Shown here: piece by piece, positions 1 through 12,298 of the stretch
Position numbering within the stretch: the stretch's first letter is position 1
Layout: every line of letters begins with the position of its first letter
Source: Onchidella celtica
Taxonomy: Eukaryota; Mollusca; Gastropoda; Systellommatophora; Onchidiidae
DNA: 64,000 nucleotides
Direction of reading: 5' to 3'
Assembly (NCBI GenBank): GCA_963931925.1
Contig: OZ007575.1
Coordinates: forward strand, 30,721,244-30,785,243
Made by a program: the position numbers and the translations under genes
Notes under the pieces: generated by a model
What the model was told of the DNA's origin: nothing
The model's input: the letters and a program-made list of their open reading frames with translations, nothing else
The model's database searches: none

Positions 1-39
1 TGTATTATTTGTTTATTTCCTGACTTGTAAACATTTTAC

Positions 40-235
40 TGTTTGAAATCCATTTTTCAAGTTTCAGAATGTTTGGATGTCCTTCAGTGTGTGGAAAGTA
101 GAGCGTTACGCTAGCCTTCTTCGTATTTACCAGCAAAAGTGCCGCTACCAGAACAATGGCCACATACTCAGGTCGAACTTTCGTACTACTTTTCAATTCT
201 ATTCGATGAAAATGCATCTTTTTTCTGCGGCTCAA
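40..235 (-). CDS. possible N-terminal exon of a membrane protein
   Basis: An open minus-strand frame starts MSRRKKMHFHRI and reaches a short hydrophobic stretch (YVAIVLVAALLLV, about residues 25-37). A basic start followed by one hydrophobic segment is the layout of a type II signal anchor. A GTAAAA sequence at the lower end could be a splice donor. No domain is recognised, the window edge cuts off the rest, and a chance frame is quite possible. Confidence 0.22.
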
Positions 236-316
236 AAAGTCGTGAATAATATTATTAAAGGTTGGATTTTGTCCAAAAATGCATTAGGTCCACGTACCTT
301 GTCGACAAAAAATTGA

Positions 317-790
317 GGTAATTTATGAAGTTTCGTAATTGTTGGTTACGTTGTCAAAAAGATTTAGGTGCTTGTCCTGTTCACCCTCTAAATCCATTAT
401 AATTTATTTCAGAATTTTTTATCGCTTAGTCGAAACGTTTTAGTTCGCGAAGTTCCCTCTTTCTAGTTCCATTTTAGTGAAATAGTATGTTGCCCTTAGG
501 CTGTGCAAAAAACCGGTTTTCCTCGTTCCTTAAAAATGTCCACCTGCAGGTAAAAATGTTATTTTAGTCCTGAAAAGGGCTGTTCTTGTGGCCTTATAAA
601 GGGTTGTTTTGGGGCTGGCACCAAACACAATAAGAGTCAGCGGAAACGATATAATACACGGCAACATCGCATTTTAAAATACACCACCTCTGAAACCCAG
701 TGACCTGTTAAATGGAACTAATAGACCAGATAATCAGTGTCTTCTGACAAGAGCGTGGCTTACTTGCAGACTACCAACAGAGGGTAGTGG
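317..790. other. unassigned sequence
   Basis: AT-rich sequence in which I see no gene, repeat family or terminal repeats. Confidence 0.4.
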
Positions 791-791
791 C

Positions 792-860
792 AGTGGCATA
801 GGGGTTAGAGCGCTCCACCCGAGCATCAGAGATCGCAAATTCGGGTGCCCATTCGATGTG
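792..860 (+). repeat. possible tRNA-like SINE head
   Basis: TGGCATAGGGGTTAGAGCG resembles an extended pol III A box. About 35 bases later CAAATTCGGGTGCCC is a degenerate B box. It may be the 5' part of a tRNA-derived SINE different from the family seen elsewhere in this window. No second copy was seen, so this is weak. Confidence 0.25.
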
Positions 861-1026
861 GAGTTTATCATGAATATAAATTGTTGCTCACGGTGAAAAT
901 AAGGTCTCAGATAAACAGGGACATAATATAGGACATATAGAGACATGGAAAGACAGACAGACAGACAAAAAAGGCACAGACAGACAGGCAGATAGGCAGA
1001 AGGACGGACACAATAGATCAGACGTG

Positions 1027-1157
<131 letters not shown>

Positions 1158-1179
1158 GGAGAGCACACGGGTCGTTCGT

Positions 1180-1500
1180 CTGACAGTTTGTCTCTCTGTC
1201 AGTCTGTCTGTCTGTCCCTCAGTCTGTCTGTCTGTCTGTCGGCCTGTGGGTCGGTAGGTCGGTTGGTCAGCCAGTCATTCAGTCAGTCAGTCCGTCTATC
1301 TTTCTGTCCGTCTGTCTGTCTGCCTGTCAGTCTATCTTTCTGTCAGATATCAGCCAGTCTGTCTTTCAGTCTTTCAATCAGCCTGTCTGTCTTTCTGTCC
1401 GTCTGTCTGTATGCCTGTCAGTCAGTCTGTCTGTTAGTCATCAACCAGTCTGTCTGTCTTTCTGTCTGTCTGTCCGGCTGTTTCAGTGTCTGTCTACGTA
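1180..1500. repeat. degenerate TCTG/CAGT-rich array
   Basis: About 300 bases of TCTG, TCAG and CAGT words directly next to the GATA array. It is an imperfect tetranucleotide repeat. Confidence 0.9.
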
Positions 1501-1859
1501 TGAGTACTGATCTCATTTGCCTCTTTGGTTGTATATTTGCCCGTCTGAGGCCATTTGATTTATGCAGGATGATATAACAAAATAAATCGATGATCGATAC
1601 TGCCAAAGCCCATAATAATTAATCACAACCACAGGGCTCAGTATAGATCATTTCTCTGTATTTATATTTTCTATGTCAAGCCATGCATAGCGTGAGCCTG
1701 TATGTTGATATTTGCTTAAATATGGTTGACTAGCTTGGATGATATCATTATCATTCACAGAGCTCTTTCTTCCAGAGACTAGACGTCAAACAATCTTATT
1801 TTGATAAAAGTGAATGTGTGTTTGTATGTTCACAACAAAATACTGGTTCGCACAGCTGT

Positions 1860-2170
1860 GTGTGTTTTTGGGTCTTTGTTTCAAGAGATTCGCTGCTCTT
1901 GCCATTTACACCTGACTTTTCTTGTCTTTATTTCTCTTCTTCTTGTTTCTGTGTGTTTTTGTGGTAGCTTTTTTTTTTTTTAGAATTTTGCCCGGGCAGC
2001 GGCCTTGTTCGACCTGCTCTTCTCGACTTTCAGCTGGCAAGGTATCTTTAACTTGCGTGATGTTGCGCACGGGTTCTCCAAGTTTTTTTTGTCCTTATTC
2101 GAGAAGACTAGCTGCTCGATCCCACCTACCATAGTATCAGGGACAAGAATCCCCTCCCCCCACCCAAAAG
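1860..2170 (-). repeat. tRNA-derived SINE, 5'-truncated copy (S1)
   Basis: The right part carries the family core CCCGGGCAGCGGCCTTGTTC then GGTATCTTTAAC and GAGAAGACTAG. The left part, from about 1860, is a T-rich 3' extension shared with copies at 53404 and 59556. The tRNA-like head seen in the 26.6, 57.2 and 59.7 kb copies is missing here, so this copy is truncated at its right end. Confidence 0.75.
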
Positions 2171-4060
2171 AATATGGCCTCATATAGCGCCGATTTCTGT
2201 GAAATTTTAAAAATTCCTTCCGTTCGCCCTGAGGCTCCAAATCGTAGGGATTTTTTAAAAGTTTGCTTTGTGTCGCTGACTGCTCACCCTCCGGTTCTAC
2301 TTTTAACAAACACACGAACCTGTGATGTCATCTCTTCCTTCCCATGTGTTCACTATTACAGAAGCTACCCAGTGCGCAAAGCATTCAGTTGGTCCGTAAT
2401 GTCCCACCGCCCGTGAATTCTGAAGCAAGATTGAGCATTATTACGTAGAGTGGTCTGGGGGAGAGAGAGAGGGAGAGAGATGGGTGGGTACACAGGTTTA
2501 TCCCCGGTAATACCAGGTTTGTCACGAGCAGAGTTAGGGTCTTGGGGAGCATTCGACTGCACGAGAGGCAGCTAACTCACACTCGGACACAACCACACAA
2601 GAAAAGTATTAAACAACTAGAGTATCTATATATGTCAGGCCGGTCAGGCCATGTTTTACATAAATATTAATAAACAAAACAAAAGACAATAGAGGTATAT
2701 TCAAAGCAATAAATTCTAATTACTAACTTAATCTATGATATTCATGTAATTATGGTTCCTTATTGGATGTACTGCAATCAATAGCAAATAGGTATATCAT
2801 ACGAAACTAGATATCAATTTAAAGTGACAGTTGAGTCGCCACTGGCCAGTCGCCAGGCAAACTCTCCCTAAATCATATGGGCTTGAATGTTAGGAGAGCC
2901 CAGTACGTTCCAAGCCTACAGAAGCACACTTCGGCTTGTAGGTAATTACGCAGTTGCAAAAAAACTATTTATCTATATGCACAATCATTATTCAATTCAT
3001 CAACAATGTGCCATATTACTTCAATCATACTATGGAAATAATTCTATAACACAGGCCACTCGTCGTCGAGTGTCAGCTAGGGTTTCCTTAGACTTCCTAT
3101 GAGGCTGTGGTTCTCTCTCTATCTCTGATCTTCTATTATGCTTGAACAAATAAGATATATTACCATTGGTCACGCCTACTGGTAGGCGCGAACATCAAAA
3201 TAGCGCAGCGTGGGCTTTCAAAGGTCAGCCCACTCAGACCTTTCTTTCTAGAGCTCAGTCAGTCCGTTAGCAAGGACTTCTAGTCTTCAAACCACGCAGT
3301 TCAGGTACTGGCCAACCGGAGATACTTCACGACACGATGCTTCTGCTCGTCTGTATTCAACAAATCTGAACGTTACACGATGTTTTATACTATCTGGCTA
3401 CCCAGCGTGCTAGTCCGCTGGCCCAATTAGTTCAGCTATCTCATAGGTCGAAACCTCCCACCATTTTAATTGTAGTAATACGTCTGCACTATTCTACCAG
3501 CCAGTTAACGTACAAAAACTTGTCTAGTCATACTTAACAATGTCAACTATCCCCACCTTGTTTCACCCCTACTCCATTACTTATTAATCACGAACATTAA
3601 AACCGACAAGCGTGACTCTAACAGTTTAACTTTACATTTATTTACTCACCAACTATAATTCGCGAGGGCCGTTCAAGGCCACCAGCCAATTTCTCATGGC
3701 CCTGGTAAAACAACAACAACTCACTCTCTGCGTGAGTTTTAACAACATCTGAATCATGACAAGGTTCGTCATCTAGTATTGACTAAAACCTCAACACTAA
3801 AGGTTTCTTTTGTATGCGTTGCTTGTTTTCTGAATGTTCACAGTAGGTTGCTTCTTACTATAATCTGTGCTAAGTTATAAAAATTGGACAGTACTAAAAT
3901 ATATTTTAGTTGTTTTTTTCTGGTATGAACCACGTCCTGAAAAATCCTGTCAGATCCGCATATTTGGAACTCTCTGCCAAAATCATTGCGAGAGGTATCC
4001 ACCGAGTCAAACTTACAAACTGGGATAAAGACAGATCTTTTCCAAAAGCACTTACAATTG
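2171..4060. other. unassigned sequence
   Basis: Mostly AT-rich sequence with a short GA-rich patch at 2460-2480. I see no conserved coding frame or TIR pair. Open frames at 2887-3102 and 3838-4077 have no recognisable content. Confidence 0.4.
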
Positions 4061-4179
4061 TAAAGTTTGATTTCCAATGATTTTCTCAGTTCATTTTATT
4101 TTGCTGTTTTATTGTTTAATTTCCCCCTTATTGATCTCTGTGTGCCTATGTTATGCCTGTGTGTGTATCCTAGCATTAG

Positions 4180-4221
4180 AGAGAGAGGGAGAAGAGAGAA
4201 AGACGGAGAGAGAGAGAGAGA

Positions 4222-4288
<67 letters not shown>
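4180..4288. repeat. (GA)n microsatellite
   Basis: Nearly pure GA dinucleotide tract, about 80 bases without interruption. Overlapping RE and SL frames are artefacts. Confidence 0.95.
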
Positions 4289-4290
<2 letters not shown>

Positions 4291-5099
4291 CGAGTTGTAA
4301 CTGGAGAAAACAAGACTTTCTGTGAAGCGCCGAGGGCAATTTTTTGCAATTTCAACGATCTTCATTATTATTATTTCTGGACCCAAACTGTTCACTGACT
4401 TTGTCCCCATTTTCGCATTATAATGATATTTGAAGACCTTGCCATTTCCTTGGTAATTCCGGACTGTTCTCGCTCAAGGATGTCAAATTCCTTAATTAAT
4501 TTTCAAAGCAGCTCGGTCTAAGCTGATTAACTCGGCTTTAAGATGTCACTTCACGGGGCAGAGAAGGTCAACAACTGTATACACATAAATGTGTATGCAT
4601 GTATGTGTGTGGGGCTCCAAAGTCGAACCTGGAGCCATTATGGCACCCACAGATAGCTGCCCCCCCCCCGCATGCCCGTCTGGACCCCCCTCCGCTTTCG
4701 AGACTACCCACTATAAGTGGGCGTCATAAAAACCACAGAGAAACTGTGGGGTCGCAGCAGGCAGGGCTATAAGCAATGTCAAAATTGGGCAAAAATAAAA
4801 AGTTGTACGTAGCGAAGCCTTGAGTGAGAAATAAAATCCAAACGATACACAGCAAACTCAAGAGGACAGAAAATACACAAAATTTCCTGCTTTTCCCTTT
4901 TTCAAGTGAAAAAAAATAAATCGAACAATAAAAGATTTCAACAGGAAATGTATAGAATCGAAGCGAAACAGGATATGTTACTTCTTATCTGCGTGTTCTT
5001 GCTTCGTTAGCAGTACAAAAGCACGCCCGTCTGCCAAATGCATGGAAGCTCCAAGTTTCGAAGCTACATATAACATTTTCTTTTTGCCCAATTTTGACA

Positions 5100-5156
5100 T
5101 AATTATATATGTGTGTGTGTGTTTGTGTATATATAATTATGTGTGTGTGTGATATC
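5100..5156. repeat. TA/GT dinucleotide tract
   Basis: Two short GT runs separated by TATATAATTAT. Confidence 0.8.
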
Positions 5157-5339
5157 TGCACTCTTGTCTATGAATAATCAGGAATTGAATGAACACAGAA
5201 CCCTTGAATATATTTCTGTTTATCCCTTTAGCATGGCCCAGGAGCGAAGGGAATGATGCACTGTTCTCACTCTATCTGCACTAACCCCAGGCCCCAACCA
5301 CACACACTGCTGTAAAGTGCCGGAGTGATGAATGTCTTG

Positions 5340-5945
5340 ATGAATAGATCTTATGGCATGCAGATCTTGTTAGTTCTTTTAGCTGGGCATTTGTTTTACT
5401 ATGAGCTCATGGTTTTTGGTATGCATCATTCTGTTTTGCTATGGTCGCACGGTTTTAGTGGGGCAGCGTTTTACTTTAGAGCAATGCTTTTAACTGGTCA
5501 TCTGTTTTACTATGGAATCATGGTTTCAGTTGGGCATCTGTTTTGTTATGAACAGTTGGGCATCTGTTTTACTACTGAACCACAGTTTTCGTTGTGCAAC
5601 TGTTTTACTATCATAATGGAGCTATGGTTTTAGTTGGGCATGTTTTACCTTGGAATCAAGGTTTAATTTGGGCAACTCTTTAAATTGAACATTTTATTGC
5701 TTTACCCTGGACCCATGGTTTTAGTAAGGCATCTGTTTGACTACGGACCCATGGTTTTGGTTGAGCACCTGTTTTACTGTGGACCAATGAGTTAAGTTGG
5801 GCGTCTGTTTTACTCTGGACTCGCGATTTTAGTTGGGCATCTGTGTTACAATGGATTTTCGTTGGGTAGTTCTTTAAGTTGGACGTCTGTTTTACTTTGG
5901 ACCCATGGTTTTAGCTGTGCATGTGTTTTTACTTTGGGCACATCA
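5340..5945. repeat. degenerate minisatellite, unit about 36-40 bp
   Basis: The phrase GGGCATCTGTTTTACTATGG followed by a variable CATGGTTTTAGTT word recurs about 14-16 times with substitutions and indels. The open frame at 5325-5633 simply reads through these units. Confidence 0.85.
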
Positions 5946-6269
5946 GTTTGTTTCATCTATTGGCACCGATGTATTTCTGGTTCCTGAATATATTCACGCT
6001 GTATTACTAGGTGGTACAGACAGAGAAACAAACAAGGGATTATGGTAAGATTTTTAAAATGTGTCAATTGCTGTAAAGAAATTAATAATTAAATGAAATA
6101 TAACGACCTGTCTAATATAAAATCCAATTTTCAGTTCGAGCAAAATGTGAGAAGGCGAATCAATTTTTCCACATTTTCTTAATTACTTTGACTTTGTCGC
6201 TGATACCCTAGCGGCACGAAATTACATTTAGTTGATGAAAAACTACAACACCAACAATAAAACTCAACC

Positions 6270-6390
6270 ATCTCCTATCTTCCCCCTTCTCTTTCCCTTT
6301 CTTTCTCTCTTTTTTTTTCTTTCCCTCTCTGTCTGTCTGTCTGTCTGTCTTTCTTTCTCTTTGTCTCTCTGTGTCTCTTTTTCTCTCATA
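6270..6390. repeat. pyrimidine-rich low-complexity tract
   Basis: CT-rich sequence with a short (CTGT)n core. No gene content. Confidence 0.85.
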
Positions 6391-6545
6391 CATACAACAC
6401 ACTCATATTATGTACATACACATACAATTTAAAATGTGCATTGCAGTTTTATTTTAAAGATATTTTCATACCGGATGTTTAACCAAAATGTTTATTAAGA
6501 TCCTGACATACACGCATCCCTTCCACCTCTACTCCCCCACCCCCC

Positions 6546-6548
6546 CAA

Positions 6549-6581
<33 letters not shown>

Positions 6582-6582
6582 A
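6546..6582. repeat. (CAA)n microsatellite
   Basis: About 12 CAA units immediately before the left end of a MITE. Confidence 0.85.
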
Positions 6583-6590
6583 CGCCAACC

Positions 6591-6838
6591 ATTCGTCCCC
6601 TTAGAATGAGAAGTTTCTATCTCCACTTTTTGGCTGAACTGAGTTACATGCTACGCACTACTTCTACGGGTCTTATCCATTGTGTGTCAAAGTATCAAGC
6701 AGATTCGGTCTGAATTTGTAAGTATTTCTGAAAAGAAAAAAATCTTTGCTTTAAAAGCTATCATCCCATGAAACTTCAATCCTCTATTTCTCAGAAGTTG
6801 ACAGCAGGGAGTTAGAACCTTGTCATTCTAAGCGGAGG
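6591..6838. mobile_element. MITE family B, copy 1
   Basis: The left end CGTCCCCTTAGAATGAGAAG is matched in inverted orientation at the right end (TAGAACCTTGTCATTCTAAG), giving a TIR of about 27 bp. The roughly 250-bp interior matches, in reverse orientation, the copy at 36962-37226, including a shared phrase around the AGTATTTCT/AAAGATTTAC region. It has no coding capacity, so it is a non-autonomous element. Superfamily not determined. Confidence 0.78.
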
Positions 6839-8105
6839 CCTTCTGGCTTGGGAAAGAGAATTCCTCAAAAATCATCAATGAGGAAGTTTGTACAGAATAG
6901 GAAAATCTATATTTCATTTTTCTTTTAAATAAAGGAAGGTTCACTATCAGAATAGACATCAGCTCTAACTCTGCAGGGAGCCGCAGCAAGAATGAACGGA
7001 CGTATTTTGTGCCAGCAATAAACATTTTTTTTGTCGCCTGCAAAGGAACGACTTTGTAGTGTTGATAGGGACAACAGAAAACTGCACTTAGCAACCAGGC
7101 ATTGGGTCATTCGTACAAGGTCATCAGCCCATTATCATCTAACTAATATGACTTTTCTTACCCCCCCCCCCCACACACACACACAAAATCGATCGCATCT
7201 CGCTCACAACTCTGTAGTATGGCTTAGATCTAAATCGTGAATTTAAGTTTGAGTCCAATTTTAAGTTTTCCGCCCTGTAAATTGATTGGGAAGTTTTTTC
7301 TTTTCTAAGTTTACCTAGTTAAAAATAGAATAGCCCGACTACGCCTGGGCTTATAAAAATATTTTTTCCTCGGCAATTTAATTCATAATTTTAATATACC
7401 ATAACAAAGAGACAATGAAGCGTCAAAGTTATGTTTGCATTTGCGCACAAACAACAACAACAACAAAACACAACCAAAATCAAAAGAGATCCTAAATCTG
7501 GACGAATCTCATATCCACACACTTAAGGAAGCGCATATCCGAACAACATGTTGTACAGATATGGACAGCGCATACCCATACAACAACGCACACAATTCGA
7601 TGACGCAGAACACACACCGGAATACTATATTACTGACTTTGTTAATTTGCATAGTTTTTAAAAATATGAATCGGCTTAGTAGCAAAACAATCCGACTTCT
7701 GTTCGGAGATATTGTGTGATCTGCGCTAATAATACTTGAGTGTACGTCGATCACCAATGGCTACCCCAACGGCTTTTCGCCTGATTAGTCAATCTGACTA
7801 CGGCCCATGATACAAACTGACTAGACCCTCACGCCCCCAGGTCCATCTGACTATTCCACTGAACACCACACCAAGTTTTGTTTCAGCAAACCTTCACCAG
7901 TCGCGCTTTTTGGTAAACATGTTGTACGGATATGCACTTTCCATATCGGTACAACATGTTGCACGGATATACACTTCCCACACTTAATGATTCTCCCTTA
8001 TTCCGTTTCCCTACACGACTCCTGGGGATTAAAAACTAAGACCAGATGTCTCACGGGTCGGGTGGAACGATTCGGAAAAAAATACAATTTCTAAAAATTC
8101 ATCGC

Positions 8106-8128
8106 TTCCCCCCCCCCCCCCCCCCCCA
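8106..8128. repeat. poly-C tract
   Basis: Run of about 22 C bases. Similar runs occur at 31704, 36703, 47204, 57536 and 59847. Confidence 0.9.
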
Positions 8129-8282
8129 GCTGAATGTCAAGGACTTAGATCTATACTTATTATAACGAACGTCAAGTAATTTGGAATATTCATGCCAATT
8201 TTACAGGCTGCAAGGGCTACAATTACTGAGAAACGCATTAATATTTTCCCAAGTCCTTAAATGTGTAATAAAGATGGCTGTT

Positions 8283-8385
8283 GTTGGGGACGCGTAGCCT
8301 AATTACAAAGCCAAATAGAAAAAATAATAAGCTGTGTTCACCGTTCAGCAATGCCTTTTACTATAAAACACTACGCGTCCCTAAC
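8283..8385. mobile_element. MITE family A, copy 1
   Basis: GTTGGGGACGCGTAG at the left is matched by CTACGCGTCCCTAAC at the right, a near-perfect 15-bp TIR around a 103-bp element. The interior word GTGTTCACCGTTCAGC is shared with the copy at 37568-37788 (GTGTTCACTGTTCAGC), which has the same kind of ends. Confidence 0.7.
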
Positions 8386-8429
8386 ATCAGGCAATAAAGA
8401 TATTATGCATAGTATTTTACATTATAAGC

Positions 8430-8459
8430 CATTGCTGAACGGTGAACACAGCTTATTAT
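8430..8459. repeat. perfect 30-bp inverted match to the MITE interior
   Basis: This 30-base block is the exact reverse complement of 8324-8353 inside MITE copy 1. It looks like a fragment of a second, inverted copy of the same family placed beside the first. Confidence 0.85.
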
Positions 8460-8683
8460 CTATATATATATTTGGACAACTTGGAGCGGTCCTTCCCTAT
8501 GCATAGAAAAACGGCTAAACGTAGAAAGTTCAAACTTTCTGTGCTCATTAGTTAAAAAATCTACTAGGTTTTTACACATTCATTTTGAAGATATAATGTG
8601 TGGAAATGTACAAACTGAATTTATGAAGTCATTTGTTTTGTTACCAGTTCCAATCATCTTTTTAAAACACCATTTTCAACATC

Positions 8684-9152
8684 TATCTATACTATATATA
8701 TTTGTGGACTTGAGATTTTTCGTTGCAAAAGGCTTCTGAACCACTCAACACTCTGACTTCAAATTTTATATGGTGCATCAGAATGGATATAAGGGTGCAC
8801 AGTTTTTAATAGAAGTCTCAAATCAGTGTTGTTTTTTTTATTGGAAATTTATTGTTTCGCCATCATTTAGATCTATTTCGAGTCATTGTTCGCCATTTTA
8901 AGGTTTCGTTATCACTTCCTACGATGTGTTCACTATCAAACACACTAACCCGTGCGCAACTCATGCTATTGTACGGGATGCGCAGGGTGTCAACTCACAA
9001 AGGCAGAGCAGTAAGACATTCAAAAACAAACAAACAAAAATAAAATTAACAAAAAGGAACAGGCCAGATGAAGCAGGTCCATAATAACCACCCAGAACTG
9101 AAACCAATATTCAAACCGATTTATCCCGGGCAGGGCCGGGGACCTCAGCTAG
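8684..9152 (+). mobile_element. Helitron-like non-autonomous element, family 1, copy 1
   Basis: The 5' end is a TATATATATTTGTGGACTTG block. The 3' end is a GC-rich hairpin (CCCGGGCAGGGCCGGG) followed about 10 bases later by CTAG and then T. A short hairpin just before a terminal CTRR is the classical Helitron 3' end. Two further copies (14024-14490 and 14491-16596) share almost the whole 470-bp body. No Rep/helicase reading frame is present. Confidence 0.75.
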
Positions 9153-9470
9153 TCTATACTTCCGGTTGCTGTGTTCAAGCGCCTGACAGGCAGCTGAAAC
9201 CATTTTGTTTATTTTTCTCTGGATTTATTCAGTGGATCACTACAAATTTAACATCTCAATTTAGCCCTTGATTTGCTCTTTGCAGTGATGTATAAATGCA
9301 TTTTATTAAAGTAAGATCTGGATTATTATCAGTTCACGGAACTTGTAATTTTAGCCTTGGCCCTATTCAATCACTCTGGCCATGTTTTACTAACTAGTGA
9401 GCTGTAAGTGTGTCAGCCAATCCTGGACACAGGTGAATAACAACAAGTCTAGTCAGTGTGTTAGACTCAA
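9153..9470 (+). other. probable 5' part of the LINE
   Basis: Between the Helitron end and the LINE endonuclease frame. It may be the 5' UTR of the LINE, but no 5' boundary or target duplication was seen. Confidence 0.35.
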
Positions 9471-10949
9471 GTGCACTGGACCGTACACATGAACCATCTA
9501 GATGTGTTATATTATAAGATACACAAAAAAAAACAGCTGCTGAATGTATACAATCCAAGCCTGGGTGTACAATCCATTTTGTTGACACATTTGTCTCAGC
9601 TGGGAGTTAGATCTAGAAACAGCTGTGACTGCCAGTGTAAGGTAGTGAGGAGAAAGAAGAGAGGTACAAGAGGAGGGACACGGAAACAGAGGAAAATCAC
9701 GGCGTGTCAGGGGTTTATCCATGACACTGTTTCCCACTATAGATCAGTAAACATTACCAACTTGATACAGATAGACACTCGCAATGTGTTTCAGTGCAAG
9801 AGCCTTAATTTTAGAGTTGGGTGCATCAATACCCGGTCATGCTGCAACAAGTCTAACATCATAAAAGATAATGTTGAAGAACTGAGCATTGACCTATTGT
9901 GTATCACTGAATCTTGGTTAAGCACAGAAGGTGATGAATCCACCATAGCAGACATTAGACCACCAGGTTATGAATTCAAATCTTTTCCGCGCAGCACGCG
10001 CGGTGGCGGAATTGCATTCATGTATCGACAAGGCCAGCATATAAAATTTGTCAACGATGGTGTTTCGTATCGTACATTTGAAGTGGTCACTGCGATTGTT
10101 AGATCAGAACAACTCATCTGTCGTGTGGTTTGTGTTTATAGGCCACCATCCAACAAGAAAAACATGTTCACGAGCAGCGAATTCTTCTCCGAGTTTCAAG
10201 ATCTACTTTTTCATCTGGAGCAGGCGACATCTCCTTTTTACATCGTTGGTGATTTTAACTTTCACTTTGATGATACCTCTGCTCCTGACACTAAACTTCT
10301 TGTGTCAGTTTTCCACGACCATGATCTAGTACAGCTAATCAATGAACCAACGCATCAGTGTGGTCACATTTTAGATCTGCTGATTGCCAGCACAGCTGAC
10401 CCACACATTTTAAACCATCAAGTTCTAGACAAGGCCATCTCTGACCACTTCCTTCTGATGGCAGACATGAACCTCTCCAAACCAAGGCAGAAGAAAAGAA
10501 GTATATTATCCAGAAATACTAGAAAAATAGACACATCTTCATTTCGAGGAGATGTAAGCCAATCACTGGCAGATCTACCATCTCTCAATGCAGACACTTT
10601 CAATGACACCCTGAAGGCTGCAATCGACCGACATGCCCCACTCACAAGAAGAAACATCTCCATCAGACCATACTCGCCATGGTTTTCACTTGAAATCAAA
10701 GAAGCCAAGCAACACCGACGACAAGCTGAACGAAGGTGGAGGAAAACCAAACTACAAGTTCATAGAGACACGTACATTAAACAACGAGATAAAGTCAACA
10801 ATGTCATCGAGGAAAACAAAAAGAGACATTACATCAATGAACTTAATGACAAAGTCATGCAAAGAACTTTTTCGTACAACCAACACCATTCTAGGAAAGG
10901 ATACAAGATCTCCCCTCCCCTGCATAGGGTCAGACGACGAGTTGTGTGA
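9471..10949 (+). pseudogene. LINE apurinic endonuclease region
   Basis: The endonuclease fold begins near residue 115 (FRVGCINTRSC). Recognisable motifs follow in order: LLCITESWLS, RGGGIAFMYR, VVCVYRPPS, YIVGDFNFHFDD and ISDHFLLMADM. These match the AP-endonuclease motifs of non-LTR retrotransposons that nick the target DNA. The first 110 residues have no clear domain. After about 10860 the proper reading continues in another frame (KELFRTTNTILGKD and then CDQFITFFSNKIENI, to about 11090), so there is one frameshift. Coding continues as FPEFTGQVLDSF in the third frame up to the insert. Confidence 0.85.
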
Positions 10950-11092
10950 TCAATTTATAACATTTTTCAGTAACAAGATTGAAAACATCCGTTCTTCACT
11001 CGATCTAGAACCAAGCGAGATTTAGATTTCCCTGAGTTTACTGGACAAGTTTTAGATTCATTTTGTCCAGTCTCAGAAAGAGATGTGTTACG

Positions 11093-12298
11093 AGTTGGGT
11101 TATTAAGAAATTATGGGGTTACGACTGCAATTAAAAATCGAGAGGTTTTTAGGAATTACTCGTTCATACCATGCCACATACTAATAACAATCTGAATGGT
11201 TTTTATCAACAGACCTGCAGGGCCACAAATTTATTTACTTATTATTCCCTAACAATTTCGTCTAGCTCTTACATACTAGAAAGACAACATCAGCAGCATC
11301 AAATGGAAATTCAATACTATGTCACTAGAAGTCTCCTCTAGATTCCTAAAAGATTATATCATTCTGTCTCACTCACAATTTAAGTATTACTTATCTATTT
11401 CTCAAATATAGACTGCCTACTATCCAACAAATAATATTCTAATGTCTCAGACGACAATGTTATCTCAGTTATTTGTGCCTACCGCTTATAATGGATCAAA
11501 CTCGTCAATACAAACTGACGTAGTTAAGTTAGATCTAGATCTGCTCTAGGATGGGCTGGCAATCCCCAGCCTCATCCAGACACATCAATTTCAATTTACA
11601 AATGTGTATGCCAGACATTCATACTAGATCTAGTTGCAAGTTAATATACATCGTAGTCTTGCATTCTTCGGTAGCACTCCTACTGGAAAATTAAGGTCAG
11701 CTTCACGTTCATTGTTGAATCAACAGGCAGACACTTACACTTGGTCCCTGATCAGAAATCAGGGAACCGTAGATAACAGCAGTGGGTAATTCTCACAAAG
11801 AGCATATGGTCTCATTTCAGTGTCTATAATGGACATAGACGTGAATATAACAAGCTTCTGATTCTTCTGGCAGAATCCCGCCGACCGCCTGCACAGATGG
11901 ATATTTCTGCATGGAGTGATCAAACATAGGAATGGCTGCGCTTATATACTGTGCGGCCGGCTGCAAATTAACATGTCAAAACCCTTCCTAAAGTCTCTAA
12001 ACCCTCTACGTTTTATGTACGAATTTACTATCTCCCTTTACTCACCCCTTCTCTTCCCCTGTTAGAGTTCATCAAAATCACGGGGTCGAGAACTGCACCG
12101 TCACTGCTAACTTATCCATTTATTCTATCTTGCCCCACTTTCTTTCCATCTCTAAGAAAAAGCGTTACAAAAACAAACTGTTCACGAAAACAGTTCAAGG
12201 ACATTTCCGCTGGTTAAAATCAACGAAACCGTGACAAAAAAACAAGTCGTGACCCAGCACGACAACTACAAGATTAACCCTGACAAGATGTTTTACTC
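11093..12298. mobile_element. unidentified 1.2-kb insertion in the LINE
   Basis: The LINE protein breaks off at SERDVL and resumes with NNSTIKTCDLDPMP at about 12305. The flanks GATGTGTTAC (11081-11090) and GATGTTTTAC (12288-12297) look like a roughly 10-bp target duplication with one mismatch. The ends share only loose inverted similarity (GGGTTA and GGTTACGACT words). The interior is AT-rich, has no open frame of interest and is not recognised. Confidence 0.55.

Noticed and set aside
5325-5633. 102-codon frame with GHLFYYE-type repeats as a repeat protein
   Set aside because: It follows the degenerate 36-40-bp minisatellite and loses frame with its indels.
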